Source: JAVEVH01 sp964430365 (GTDB lineage Bacteria; Patescibacteriota; Dojkabacteria; SC72). Taken from it: 24,842 nt of DNA. Within the stretch, counting starts at the first letter, position 1. Each line of letters begins with the position of its first letter. The stretch is from the NCBI GenBank assembly GCA_964430365.1, contig CAYSEU010000006.1:1-24842 (forward strand), given 5' to 3'. Made by a program: the position numbers and the translations under genes. The notes beneath the pieces were generated by a model that worked only from the letters and a program-made list of their open reading frames with translations, did no database searches and had not been told where the DNA came from. Positions 15,914-22,433 of this stretch are shown here, one piece after another.

Positions 15914-16765
15914 ATGGCAAAAATAAAAGTCAAGAAAAAAGAGAAAACAACAAGTGCCCCCAAAAAAACTCTTACAATAAAAAAGCCCCAAATTAAGTTA
16001 GATAAAATTAAATTTAAAGTTAGTAAACCAGACTTTAAGAAATTAGTTACTAAGAAAGGTTTTAAAATCTTTTTAATGGTATTAGTAGCAGTACTTGCAT
16101 TTATATTAATAGATTTCTTCTTCCAGTATTTAAATAATGGATACAGTGTAGCAGTAGTAGATGGTACAAGAATACCTAAAAGTGTATACCATGAGAGATT
16201 AGAAAAACAGTATGGACAATCTATAGCACAACAGTTAATCGATGAGGAATTGATTAAGTTAGAAGCTAAGAAGGCTGGTGTAGAGGTAGAGGAGCAAGAG
16301 GTACAACTTCGATTAGAAGAAATCATATCAAGTGTAGGTGGAGAGGAAGCATACTTACAAGCATTAGTAGCTAACAATATTACTGAAGAGGAATTACTTT
16401 CTCAAATAGAGTTAGATTTACTTTCAACAAAACTTTTGGAACCTACATTAGAATATACTGATGATGATATAAAAGCTTTCTTTGAACAGTATAGCTCTGC
16501 AATATTTCCTAATGAGACAGCAGCTTTAGAAGAGGGTGAGAAGTTAGACTATGAATTGTATAAAGAGGATGTAAAGGATGTATATATTCAACAAGAGGTC
16601 TCAAATGCGCAGTATACATGGTTAGAGTCTCTCTACTCCGAGTACAAGATACAGGATAATTCTGTAAATAAACCTAAGTATGGAGTGTTGAGTGCAACTA
16701 TTAACATAATTAACAATCTAATAGGTAATGCAAATAGTAATGGGGAAGAGGTAGTACAAGAATAG
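15914..16765 (+). CDS. Membrane-anchored SurA/PrsA-like chaperone without a parvulin domain
   Basis: This 283-residue protein has a very basic cytoplasmic tail (1-49), one membrane helix (50-72) and an extracellular helical domain. SVAVVDGTRIPKSVYHERLEKQYG (78-101) and QQLIDEELIKLEAKKAGVEVEEQEVQLRLEEI (106-137) match the N-terminal chaperone domain of SurA/PrsA. DDDIKAFFEQY follows near 189-199, and YTWLESLYSEYKI near the end matches their closing helix. The PPIase (parvulin) domain that normally sits between these last two parts is absent. It probably helps fold exported proteins or holds the neighbouring hydrolase; that is inference. It is the last gene of the prfB-ftsEX cluster and is followed by a strong terminator. 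Confidence 0.7.
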   Translation: MAKIKVKKKEKTTSAPKKTLTIKKPQIKLDKIKFKVSKPDFKKLVTKKGFKIFLMVLVAVLAFILIDFFFQYLNNGYSVAVVDGTRIPKSVYHERLEKQYGQSIAQQLIDEELIKLEAKKAGVEVEEQEVQLRLEEIISSVGGEEAYLQALVANNITEEELLSQIELDLLSTKLLEPTLEYTDDDIKAFFEQYSSAIFPNETAALEEGEKLDYELYKEDVKDVYIQQEVSNAQYTWLESLYSEYKIQDNSVNKPKYGVLSATINIINNLIGNANSNGEEVVQE

Positions 16766-16784
16766 GTTAATAGAAATAGATAAG

Positions 16785-16811
16785 AAAAGGAGGTCTTAGA
16801 CCTCCTTTTTT
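16785..16811. terminator. Bidirectional rho-independent terminator
   Basis: The 11-base arm AAAAGGAGGTC and its complement GACCTCCTTTT enclose a TTA loop and are followed by more T residues. The A-run on the left and T-run on the right allow use from both sides. It separates the convergent chaperone gene and the hibernation factor gene, 62 bases apart. Confidence 0.9.
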
Positions 16812-16827
16812 GTTTAGTAACATATAC

Positions 16828-17421
16828 TTAAATCTCTGTCTCTGCTGGTTCTACTAGACCATATCCACCTTGTACCCTCTTATAAATCATAGATATCTTT
16901 CCTGTATTCTTGTTTCTAAAAAGTAATTGATCATATCCTAGTAACTCCATCCTCTCTATAGCTTCACCCTCCTCGAGAGGACTCATATCCTCTATTTTTT
17001 TTCTTACTGCAATAGTTGGTACATAGTCATCATATGTATCATGTAACTCCCCTTCTATACTCTTAAGCTGTGCATCTGCTTCCAATACTCTCCATGGTGT
17101 TACTCCCTCCCAATATGTTTTTCTTTCTAAATATCTTTTTAATCTTCTAGCCAAGGTATCTGATGCTTCATCTATATTTGCATACATATTCTCTCCACTT
17201 ACTTCTACTCTTACTGCACTATTTGGTAACTTAGCAGTAATATCTACTCTAAAATCATTCTTAACACCCCTACTATTAACATACTCTTTTAAAAATACAT
17301 CCATACTTGTAGCCTCTTTCCATAGATGTTCATACTTACCTATCTTCTCTAGCACATATTTCTTTAATGCTTTAGTTGGTTCCATACCTACAAATGTAAT
17401 TTGTATATCTTTTGAGGTCAT
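16828..17421 (-). CDS. hpf: Ribosome hibernation promoting factor, long form (HPF/YfiA family)
   Basis: This 197-residue protein has the two domains of long HPF. Residues 1-105 are the S30AE ribosome-binding fold (KDIQITFVGMEPTKALKKYVLEKI at the start, VDITAKLPNSAVRVEVSGENMYANIDEASDTLARRLKRYL at 59-98). Residues about 145-195 are the dimerisation domain (MSPLEEGEAIERMELLGYDQLLFRN, then GKISMIYKRVQGGYGLVEP). Long HPF drives 100S ribosome dimers in stationary or starved cells. It is divergent from the 17542 gene. The 120-base upstream gap carries an 18-base palindrome next to the start codon, which could be a control site. Confidence 0.94.
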   Translation of the reverse strand: MTSKDIQITFVGMEPTKALKKYVLEKIGKYEHLWKEATSMDVFLKEYVNSRGVKNDFRVDITAKLPNSAVRVEVSGENMYANIDEASDTLARRLKRYLERKTYWEGVTPWRVLEADAQLKSIEGELHDTYDDYVPTIAVRKKIEDMSPLEEGEAIERMELLGYDQLLFRNKNTGKISMIYKRVQGGYGLVEPAETEI

Positions 17422-17431
17422 GATGGGAGAA

Positions 17432-17449
17432 ATATATAAATTTATATAT
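17432..17449. promoter_or_regulatory. Perfect 18-base palindrome upstream of hpf
   Basis: ATATATAAATTTATATAT is self-complementary over its whole length and ends 11 bases before the hpf ATG. It may be an operator, or just an AT-rich promoter element. Two further inverted repeats lie in the same gap: CCCAA-N9-TTGGG (17478-17496) and TTGTATATACAA (17502-17513). Confidence 0.3.
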
Positions 17450-17541
17450 ACTATATTCTACTCTATTCTCACTAAAACCCAAAACTTTACATTGGGATAT
17501 TTTGTATATACAATAGTCCTATAACTTAATACTAAATACAA

Positions 17542-17970
17542 ATGGATAAAACAGATAACAGTATATACTCTGATTTATTTAATAGTAAGGAAGACATCTT
17601 AGAAAGGTATAACGAACTCTTTATAGAGAAGAACCTCGACAATACTCCATACTATTTAGAAATACCCACCTTTGATGAACCAGATGTCTTTAGATTTATT
17701 ATAACCCCCTCTGGGTTTGTAGGAGTAGCTTCTTTAGACAGAGAAAGGATATGGGAAATTGATTTAAACAGCGAAGAAGATAAGAGGTTATTAACCAGAT
17801 TAGATAAAATGGTAGAAGAAAATAGTAATACAGATGACATTAAAAATCTTGTAAAAGAGTTTAGATCTGATAATCAGACATACTTTTTAAGAATACTACC
17901 CTATTCTCAAAAGAGAGCTTCAGAGGTATTAAAATGTATACTAGATGAGAGAGTAAGTAGATTAGAATAA
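17542..17970 (+). CDS. Uncharacterised protein, first of a related pair
   Basis: I do not recognise a known family. It is a 142-residue, acidic, soluble protein with no signal peptide or membrane helix. An N-terminal helix-like segment (NSKEDILERYNELFIEKNLD, 14-33) is followed by strands (VFRFIITPSGFVGVASLD, 49-66), IWEIDLNSEEDKRLLTRLDKM (70-90), and a C-terminal strand-helix (FLRILPYSQKRASEVLKCILDERV, 115-138). The same order occurs in the next gene, so the two are probable paralogues. AT-rich promoter-like boxes precede the ATG and there is no Shine-Dalgarno site. Confidence 0.75.
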   Translation: MDKTDNSIYSDLFNSKEDILERYNELFIEKNLDNTPYYLEIPTFDEPDVFRFIITPSGFVGVASLDRERIWEIDLNSEEDKRLLTRLDKMVEENSNTDDIKNLVKEFRSDNQTYFLRILPYSQKRASEVLKCILDERVSRLE

Positions 17971-18016
17971 AATATTGATATATTATATTAATATTAACTT
18001 CTATATCTAATTAATC

Positions 18017-18529
18017 ATGGATAAGATTGAAACAACATTTTTAAATAGTCCCCATGAATATTTAGCAATTGCTTCCCCTGATCAACTATTAGATGAATAT
18101 CCGAATCAATTTACTCAAAAGAATATTGATATGAATACAAAGGCAGTAGAGAGATTTCCAGGTACAAAGATAGCTAAAGACAATTATCAAAGTACAAAAA
18201 TATTAGTAGAGCTATCTGGTAAGAATAGAGAAAATAATCTTAAAGAAAGGGTCTTCTGTTCTCAGAGTAGTATCTGCCTAATAGAAAGTGACGATACATA
18301 CAACATATGGGATTTAGATATGAATGATGAGAAAGTATTAAGAGCTATTAATTCTAAAGTAACAGGTTTAACTATTAGAAATGGTATAGATAAAAAGAAG
18401 AGTACAGAGGAGATGGTAATACCAGATTACAATAGGTTAGTGAAGGTAACATATCTTCCTAATACCGTAGAGAGTTCTAATTATTTAATAGAGATGTTAA
18501 ATAAAAGGAAAGAATTGTTGCAGAAATAG
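18017..18529 (+). CDS. Uncharacterised protein, second of a related pair
   Basis: No known family is recognised. It is a 170-residue soluble protein that mirrors its upstream neighbour. PDQLLDEYPNQFTQKNIDMN (21-40) resembles KEDILERYNELFIEKNLDN there, ICLIESDDTYNIWDLDMNDEKVLRAINSK (86-114) resembles the FVGVAS...IWEIDLNSEEDKRLLTRLDK stretch, and VKVTYLPNTVESSNYLIEMLNKR (142-164) resembles LRILPYSQKRASEVLKCILDER. The extra length is inserted between the first and second blocks. A TATATC box ends nine bases before the ATG. Its 3' end overlaps the predicted tRNA-Asn promoter. Confidence 0.75.
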   Translation: MDKIETTFLNSPHEYLAIASPDQLLDEYPNQFTQKNIDMNTKAVERFPGTKIAKDNYQSTKILVELSGKNRENNLKERVFCSQSSICLIESDDTYNIWDLDMNDEKVLRAINSKVTGLTIRNGIDKKKSTEEMVIPDYNRLVKVTYLPNTVESSNYLIEMLNKRKELLQK

Positions 18530-18546
18530 AGGGATATATATATAAT
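18518..18546 (+). promoter_or_regulatory. Promoter of tRNA-Asn
   Basis: TTGCAG (18518-18523), a 17-base spacer and a perfect TATAAT (18541-18546) lie 11 bases upstream of the tRNA 5' end. The -35 box falls inside the last codons of the preceding gene. Confidence 0.65.
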
Positions 18547-18557
18547 AATTCTGTTAT

Positions 18558-18629
18558 TCCGCGATAGCTCAATGGTAGAGCGAACGGCTGTTAACCGTTT
18601 GGTTGTAGGTTCGAGTCCTACTCGCGGAG
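18558..18629 (+). tRNA. tRNA-Asn (GTT)
   Basis: Plus-strand cloverleaf of 72 bases. Acceptor TCCGCGA pairs with TCGCGGA, the D-arm is GCTC-AATGGTA-GAGC, the anticodon stem AACGG/CCGTT with loop CTGTTAA gives anticodon GTT, the T-arm is GTAGG-TTCGAGT-CCTAC, and the discriminator is G. CCA is not encoded (the next bases are TTT), unlike the other two tRNAs here. Confidence 0.97.
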
Positions 18630-18634
18630 TTTGT

Positions 18635-19372
18635 TTATACAGAGAACTCTAAGTATAAAGGTAAATGATCAGATACTTCATCACTAAAAACTTTAAAGTT
18701 CTTTATAACTAATCCTTCTGAACAAAAGATGTAATCTGCATATTTGACTTCACCCTTATACATGCTACTTCGTGTCGAAGTAATTTTAAATTTCTTTATT
18801 AAATCTCTTAATCCATAATCTCTAAATAGCTTTATTGAATAAGTGTCGGGCATTAGATTAAAATCCCCACATAAAATTACCTCTCCTCTTAATATTTTTA
18901 AGAAATCTAAAATTTTAATAGACTGCAATTCTCTTTCAGTAGTATCAACCTTTCCTAGTTTTGACCATAAACCATGAAAATTTATAATGTTAATTTTTTT
19001 ACCTTTGTATTTGAGCATTATATGTTGAATATTTCTTCCTAATTCTTCTCCATGATTATTTATCATTGCATTTTTATCTCTATGAACAAAGACATCATTG
19101 TATTCTTCAATATTAAACACATTCTTAACGAATATAGAAAGACCTTCTTCATTATCTTGATGAGGAGCAAAATATCCTTTATATCCTTTTAATCCGCAAG
19201 CAATTTCACTAAATATATTCATATTAGATCCCTCCATTTCAGGTCTAGTACATATTCCTTTATCAAATACTTCTTGAAAACAAAAAATGTCAACATCAGT
19301 ATTTCTCCGAATAAATAACAACAGCTCTTTTGTATTATGTCCTCCTAAAATATTTAGAGATATCAGTTTCAT
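18635..19372 (-). CDS. Endonuclease/exonuclease/phosphatase (EEP) superfamily hydrolase
   Basis: This 245-residue protein has the full metal-dependent EEP active-site set: LISLNI (Asn7), FCFQE (Glu34), INFHG (His133), LCGDFN (Asp170, Asn172), YADYIF (Asp213) and SDHLPL (Asp235, His236). EEP members cleave phosphodiesters or phosphomonoesters in DNA, RNA, inositol phosphates or sphingolipids. Nothing here fixes the substrate. No signal peptide is seen, so it acts in the cytoplasm. It converges on tRNA-Asn with a five-base gap. Its codon use looks less patterned than the division genes and it may be an acquired gene; that is an impression, not a calculation. Confidence 0.85.
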   Translation of the reverse strand: MKLISLNILGGHNTKELLLFIRRNTDVDIFCFQEVFDKGICTRPEMEGSNMNIFSEIACGLKGYKGYFAPHQDNEEGLSIFVKNVFNIEEYNDVFVHRDKNAMINNHGEELGRNIQHIMLKYKGKKINIINFHGLWSKLGKVDTTERELQSIKILDFLKILRGEVILCGDFNLMPDTYSIKLFRDYGLRDLIKKFKITSTRSSMYKGEVKYADYIFCSEGLVIKNFKVFSDEVSDHLPLYLEFSV

Positions 19373-19462
19373 TTATTTAAGAATGCATTTGATAGCAAAT
19401 TTATCCTAACATAATCAATGTTGAAATTAAATTTTAGATTCAGGAATATGTCATTCATCAAG

Positions 19463-20146
19463 CTAACTTATAGTTTTTCTCCCTTCTATTAACAGAGAAT
19501 CACAATAGAATTCATATGGAGGATTTGCCTCTCTCTCATCAGAATATATCTTTTCTCCATCTATAACCTTTATTTCAAAATTTGGGAAAGCTTTATGTAT
19601 AACAGTAATACTCCTCCCCCTATCATATAAAGGTTCAGTACCAAATACTACTGATTTACCTGTGGAAGATACTCTTTTAATATTAATTGCCCATTCTAAA
19701 GCTATATATCCCCCTACTTTTAATATCCTAGATATCTCCTTCGCTATATTAATAAATACCTCCTCTGGGAAAAGATATAGGGTTCCAGAACTAAATACTC
19801 CATCATAGCTATTACTTTCTAAAGGAAATGGTTTAACAATATCAAAAGATCTAAGTATTAATTTCTTCTTAATCTGTTCAGGAGTATTTTCATATAGCTT
19901 TTGTAGTGCTCCCTCATCTATATCTACATCTGTTACTTCAGTAGCAATATTTGCAATAAAGGAATTGTATCTACCATCTCCTGATGCAAGGTTTACCCAT
20001 TTACTCTCTTTTTTTACTAATCTCTTTAACATCTCTTTTGTAGAGAAATCCTCTTCTCCCCAAATAGAGCTTTTAGATGTTTTAGAATAGTCTATACCCT
20101 CTGTAAATATATAGTTGCTTTCATCTGCTAGAAAAGGTTTTGTCAT
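19463..20146 (-). CDS. Class I SAM-dependent methyltransferase
   Basis: This 227-residue protein has a Rossmann-type methylase core. Motif I is WVNLASGDGRYNSF (50-63), TDVDIDEGAL (72-81) is the acidic ribose-binding loop, SYDGVFSSGTLYLFPEEV (about 118-135) is motif IV/V, and SRILKVGGYIALEW (about 142-155) closes the pattern seen in small-molecule methylases (Methyltransf_11 type). The substrate is unknown. Its start overlaps the end of the upstream 180-residue gene by four bases (ATGA), so the two are translated together and probably act in one process. Confidence 0.85.
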   Translation of the reverse strand: MTKPFLADESNYIFTEGIDYSKTSKSSIWGEEDFSTKEMLKRLVKKESKWVNLASGDGRYNSFIANIATEVTDVDIDEGALQKLYENTPEQIKKKLILRSFDIVKPFPLESNSYDGVFSSGTLYLFPEEVFINIAKEISRILKVGGYIALEWAINIKRVSSTGKSVVFGTEPLYDRGRSITVIHKAFPNFEIKVIDGEKIYSDEREANPPYEFYCDSLLIEGRKTIS

Positions 20147-20685
20147 AAAAGTCCCTCCATATATTTAAGTAATTCTCCTTCTGCTTTTTTAAATTTCTCT
20201 AATACCTCTTCATCAGTAACAGTAGATACTACTGTTTCCCCATACATCTTCTCCCCTTCCTTTTCTGTATATCCCTTAGGAGAGTGATAATCAAAGAATC
20301 TTAATGTTGTACCCTCTGGAATAACTGTTTGCATACTCCAACCCTTAGTTACACAAAATCCTCTTTGACCACCATCTGTCTTAGGATTATATACCTTCAT
20401 AGATATCTCTCCTTCTGGAGACATTAGAATAACTCCTACAGGTTTATCATCAGTAGTTGAGTAAAAAATATCCGTTATCTTACTCTCTCCATCATAATGT
20501 TGAACAGGAGTATTTACAGAGGCATCTATTAACGCAATATCAGGACTAAGCTTACCATTAATTTTCATCTCTTGTATAAGGATATTTCCATCTTCCATTG
20601 TACTTGGTTGGGGAAACAATCTAGTAGCAACCTCTAGTTCCTCTGATTGTGGTAACTCAACTAACCCTATCTGTTCTATATCCAT
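20143..20685 (-). CDS. Uncharacterised protein coupled to a methyltransferase
   Basis: I do not recognise the family. It is 180 residues, acidic and soluble, with no signal peptide. The middle is rich in predicted beta strands (DIALIDASVNTPVQHYDGES, KPVGVILMSPEGEISMKVYN, GFCVTKGWSMQTVIPEGTTLRFFDYHSP), which would suit a cupin or similar barrel; IPEGTTLRFFDYHSP looks like a barrel turn. No clear metal-binding histidine set is visible. The C-terminus is a helix (DEEVLEKFKKAEGELLKYM). It overlaps the methylase start by four bases and would be its partner. It is divergent from the membrane-protein array, with a 210-base gap. Confidence 0.7.
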   Translation of the reverse strand: MDIEQIGLVELPQSEELEVATRLFPQPSTMEDGNILIQEMKINGKLSPDIALIDASVNTPVQHYDGESKITDIFYSTTDDKPVGVILMSPEGEISMKVYNPKTDGGQRGFCVTKGWSMQTVIPEGTTLRFFDYHSPKGYTEKEGEKMYGETVVSTVTDEEVLEKFKKAEGELLKYMEGLL

Positions 20686-20788
20686 ATATTATTTTATTAA
20701 TATAATTAATTTAAAATCATTCCTTCTATATAAATATATCATTTCTATACCTAGGAGAACACCCATAGTATAAATATTTCTTTTGTAA

Positions 20789-20889
20789 TATAATCAGCTT
20801 ACATAAAAACTACTACTGTTAGTAGTATCTATAAGGGTTTACCCTTTAGGTTATGTATAGCACTTTAAAAATTCAAAAGTTAAAAGGAG
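20789..20889 (+). promoter_or_regulatory. Leader of the membrane-protein array: TATAAT, two small hairpins, Shine-Dalgarno
   Basis: A TATAAT box (20789-20794) is followed by a perfect seven-pair hairpin ACTACTA-CTGT-TAGTAGT (20809-20826) and then AAGGG-TTTA-CCCTT (20833-20846). A strong AGGAG (20885-20889) lies six bases before the first ATG. No convincing -35 box is seen. The hairpins could be a leader-control element, but neither has a U-run. The rest of the 210-base gap, towards the divergent gene, is AT-rich with no other feature I can support. Confidence 0.4.
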
Positions 20890-20895
20890 AAGAAA

Positions 20896-21195
20896 ATGAA
20901 TACATTTGATTGGATTGTAATTGGTTTTTCATTTGTTGCTTGTATCTTTATTGGAAGAATGAATGTTCTTTTAATAAAAAGTCGTGGAGTAAGTGTCTTC
21001 TCTATTCTTGTAGCATTAGCTACATTATTTGGAGGGATACTCCTACTGCAAAATGAGAATATAAAGCCATTAGAAGAAATAATTGTTTCTGCAATAATTG
21101 GTATAACATATTTCTCAATCTTTGTTTTTCTTTACCTTAGAGTCTGTAAAGAAGATGAAGAAAGAGATAAAAGGAATAAAAGGTATGTAAGATGA
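20896..21195 (+). CDS. Small three-helix membrane protein, array member 1
   Basis: This 99-residue protein is of no family I recognise. Three hydrophobic helices lie at about 4-20, 34-51 and 61-82. The first loop (RMNVLLIKSRG) and the C-terminal tail (RVCKEDEERDKRNKRYVR) are positively charged, and the second loop (QNENIKPLEE) is acidic. By the positive-inside rule this gives N-outside, C-inside topology. A strong Shine-Dalgarno (AAAAGGAG) precedes it. Its stop overlaps the start of the next gene (ATGA). Size and charged tail recall holins or toxin-type membrane peptides, but there is no motif to support either. Confidence 0.75.
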   Translation: MNTFDWIVIGFSFVACIFIGRMNVLLIKSRGVSVFSILVALATLFGGILLLQNENIKPLEEIIVSAIIGITYFSIFVFLYLRVCKEDEERDKRNKRYVR

Positions 21196-21491
21196 TTGAA
21201 TATATACTTCTACTAATCTCTGCACTCTTTACAGTTCTCATCATATTATTAAACATTCGCTTTAATGCGAAAGAGGGTCTATTTATACTCTCTACTGTCG
21301 TGGCTTTAACGGTTTTGATTATTCAATTTATTTTAATAAATGTAATATCAGCAACCTTCTTAAAGTCATTAACCCATTTGATAGTTTTAATTATTTATAC
21401 TGGAATAATAATATTTCAGATATGTAATAAATTTTCATCTGGGAAACTTAGGAAATCTCAAAAGAAATTTCTCAAAGAAAGGAGAAATTAA
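21192..21491 (+). CDS. Small three-helix membrane protein, array member 2
   Basis: This 99-residue protein is of unknown family. Hydrophobic helices lie at about 3-21, 29-54 and 59-78. The first loop NIRFNAKEG and the long tail (NKFSSGKLRKSQKKFLKERRN) are basic, giving the same N-outside, C-inside topology as its neighbours. It starts within the stop of member 1 and ends directly at the ATG of member 3 with no spacing. A weaker AAAAGG precedes it. Confidence 0.75.
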   Translation: MIEYILLLISALFTVLIILLNIRFNAKEGLFILSTVVALTVLIIQFILINVISATFLKSLTHLIVLIIYTGIIIFQICNKFSSGKLRKSQKKFLKERRN

Positions 21492-21767
21492 ATGCTACCA
21501 GAACAAAATTTCGGACTTTTCTTGTTAAAGATTGCAATACAAAGTTTCTCATTTTTCCTGGTGATAATTACATTACTTCATCAGAAACAGAAGAGAGGAA
21601 AGGGAGGATATCTACAAACTGCTTTGAGTTTTATATTAACAAACCTAATTATGTTTGTTTTCGATTCCGCCAATAATATTATCTTAAAGATCGGGATAAG
21701 CTTTGTCTTAATAATTGGACAAATGACGATACTGTACTTTTTACCCACTGTAAGACAGAAAGGATAA
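21492..21767 (+). CDS. Small three-helix membrane protein, array member 3
   Basis: This 91-residue protein is of unknown family. Hydrophobic helices lie at about 8-29, 40-58 and 63-84. The first loop is strongly basic (HQKQKRGKGG), the second short loop is DSANN, and the tail is RQKG. The predicted topology equals that of the other members. An AAAGGAGA Shine-Dalgarno lies inside the end of member 2. Confidence 0.75.
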   Translation: MLPEQNFGLFLLKIAIQSFSFFLVIITLLHQKQKRGKGGYLQTALSFILTNLIMFVFDSANNIILKIGISFVLIIGQMTILYFLPTVRQKG

Positions 21768-21769
21768 AA

Positions 21770-22024
21770 ATGGAAATACTTCTCGCAGAATCATTTCTAT
21801 ATATCGTATTGCTGTTATGCCTTTGTACTACTAAGGAGGTAAGTAAAAAAACTTTCCTAATCGCATTAACAATAGGGATAAGTATTTTTATCGGGCAACT
21901 ATCCATTTACTCCCATTGGTCAGGAAACTTTCCAATTCCAGAGCATTGGATAATTGCAATAATAAATATCATATATATTGTACTACTTGTTTGGGTACTA
22001 AAATCAAAAAAGAGAGGAAAATAA
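21770..22024 (+). CDS. Small three-helix membrane protein, array member 4
   Basis: This 84-residue protein is of unknown family. Hydrophobic helices lie at about 2-19, 27-45 and 58-77. The first loop is TTKEVSKK and the tail KSKKRGK, both basic. The external loop (SHWSGNFPIPEHW) is longer than in the others and aromatic, with two histidines. An AAAGGA Shine-Dalgarno lies in the end of member 3, and there are two bases between stop and start. Confidence 0.75.
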   Translation: MEILLAESFLYIVLLLCLCTTKEVSKKTFLIALTIGISIFIGQLSIYSHWSGNFPIPEHWIIAIINIIYIVLLVWVLKSKKRGK

Positions 22025-22025
22025 A

Positions 22026-22301
22026 ATGATAGTATTCAATATAATCATTTTAGTAATCAGTTTAATATCTTGTATTGTTATTTCCCGGTTTAAAGGAGAT
22101 AAGGCATTTTACAATATGGCCAGAGTATTCTCATGCTTACTTCTAGTAAGTGCTCTTGTGGGCTTTCTACTACCTGAAGAAAAATGGCTCTTTACTATTT
22201 CCTCAGGAATTTTAATCCTCATACCATATCTTCTTATCATTGGAGTCGCAGCAATATACGAATTCCCCTATTGGGAAAATTGGCACCTGTCATACTGGTA
22301 A
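22026..22301 (+). CDS. Small three-helix membrane protein, array member 5
   Basis: This 91-residue protein is of unknown family. Hydrophobic helices lie at about 2-20, 32-49 and 55-77, with a basic first loop (SRFKGDKAF). TM1 (VISLISCIVISRF) resembles TM1 of member 1 (IGFSFVACIFIGRM). Unlike the other four, the tail has no lysine or arginine and is aromatic and acidic (YEFPYWENWHLSYW). A GAGAGGAAA ribosome site precedes it, and one base separates it from member 4. It is the last gene before the long terminator hairpin. Confidence 0.75.
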   Translation: MIVFNIIILVISLISCIVISRFKGDKAFYNMARVFSCLLLVSALVGFLLPEEKWLFTISSGILILIPYLLIIGVAAIYEFPYWENWHLSYW

Positions 22302-22324
22302 AAACTTTTGAATAAATAAAGTGT

Positions 22325-22398
22325 AAAAAGGTCGGAGAATATGGACTTAATATTTAATGTATATACATTAATACCATATTCAATATCCCGACCTTTTT
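22325..22398 (+). terminator. Long nested hairpin, probable terminator of the membrane-protein array
   Basis: An outer stem AAAAAGGTCGG (22325-22335) pairs with CCGACCTTTTT (22388-22398). An inner stem AATATGG (22338-22344) pairs with CCATATT (22374-22380). The apex is a perfect 18-base palindrome TTAATGTATATACATTAA (22354-22371). The final T-run fits rho-independent termination. The length (74 bases) and nested symmetry are more than a terminator needs. It lies in a 169-base gap between genes; the rest of the gap holds the flavodoxin promoter. Confidence 0.75.
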
Positions 22399-22433
22399 CT
22401 CTTTTAGATATTTACAACCAAAGTAAACAATAT

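Noticed and set aside
15892..16377. 161-codon minus-strand open frame opposite the SurA/PrsA-like gene
   Set aside because: Serine/threonine-rich nonsense opposite a gene with clear domain motifs; no promoter or ribosome site.
18558..18635. Direct-repeat attachment site at the tRNA-Asn 3' end
   Set aside because: I looked for a second copy of the T-arm and acceptor sequence downstream and saw none in this window, and there is no integrase gene.
22325..22398. CRISPR repeat or attC-like site
   Set aside because: Only a single copy of the inverted repeat is present, there are no spacers or repeated units, and a T-run follows; a terminator explains it better.
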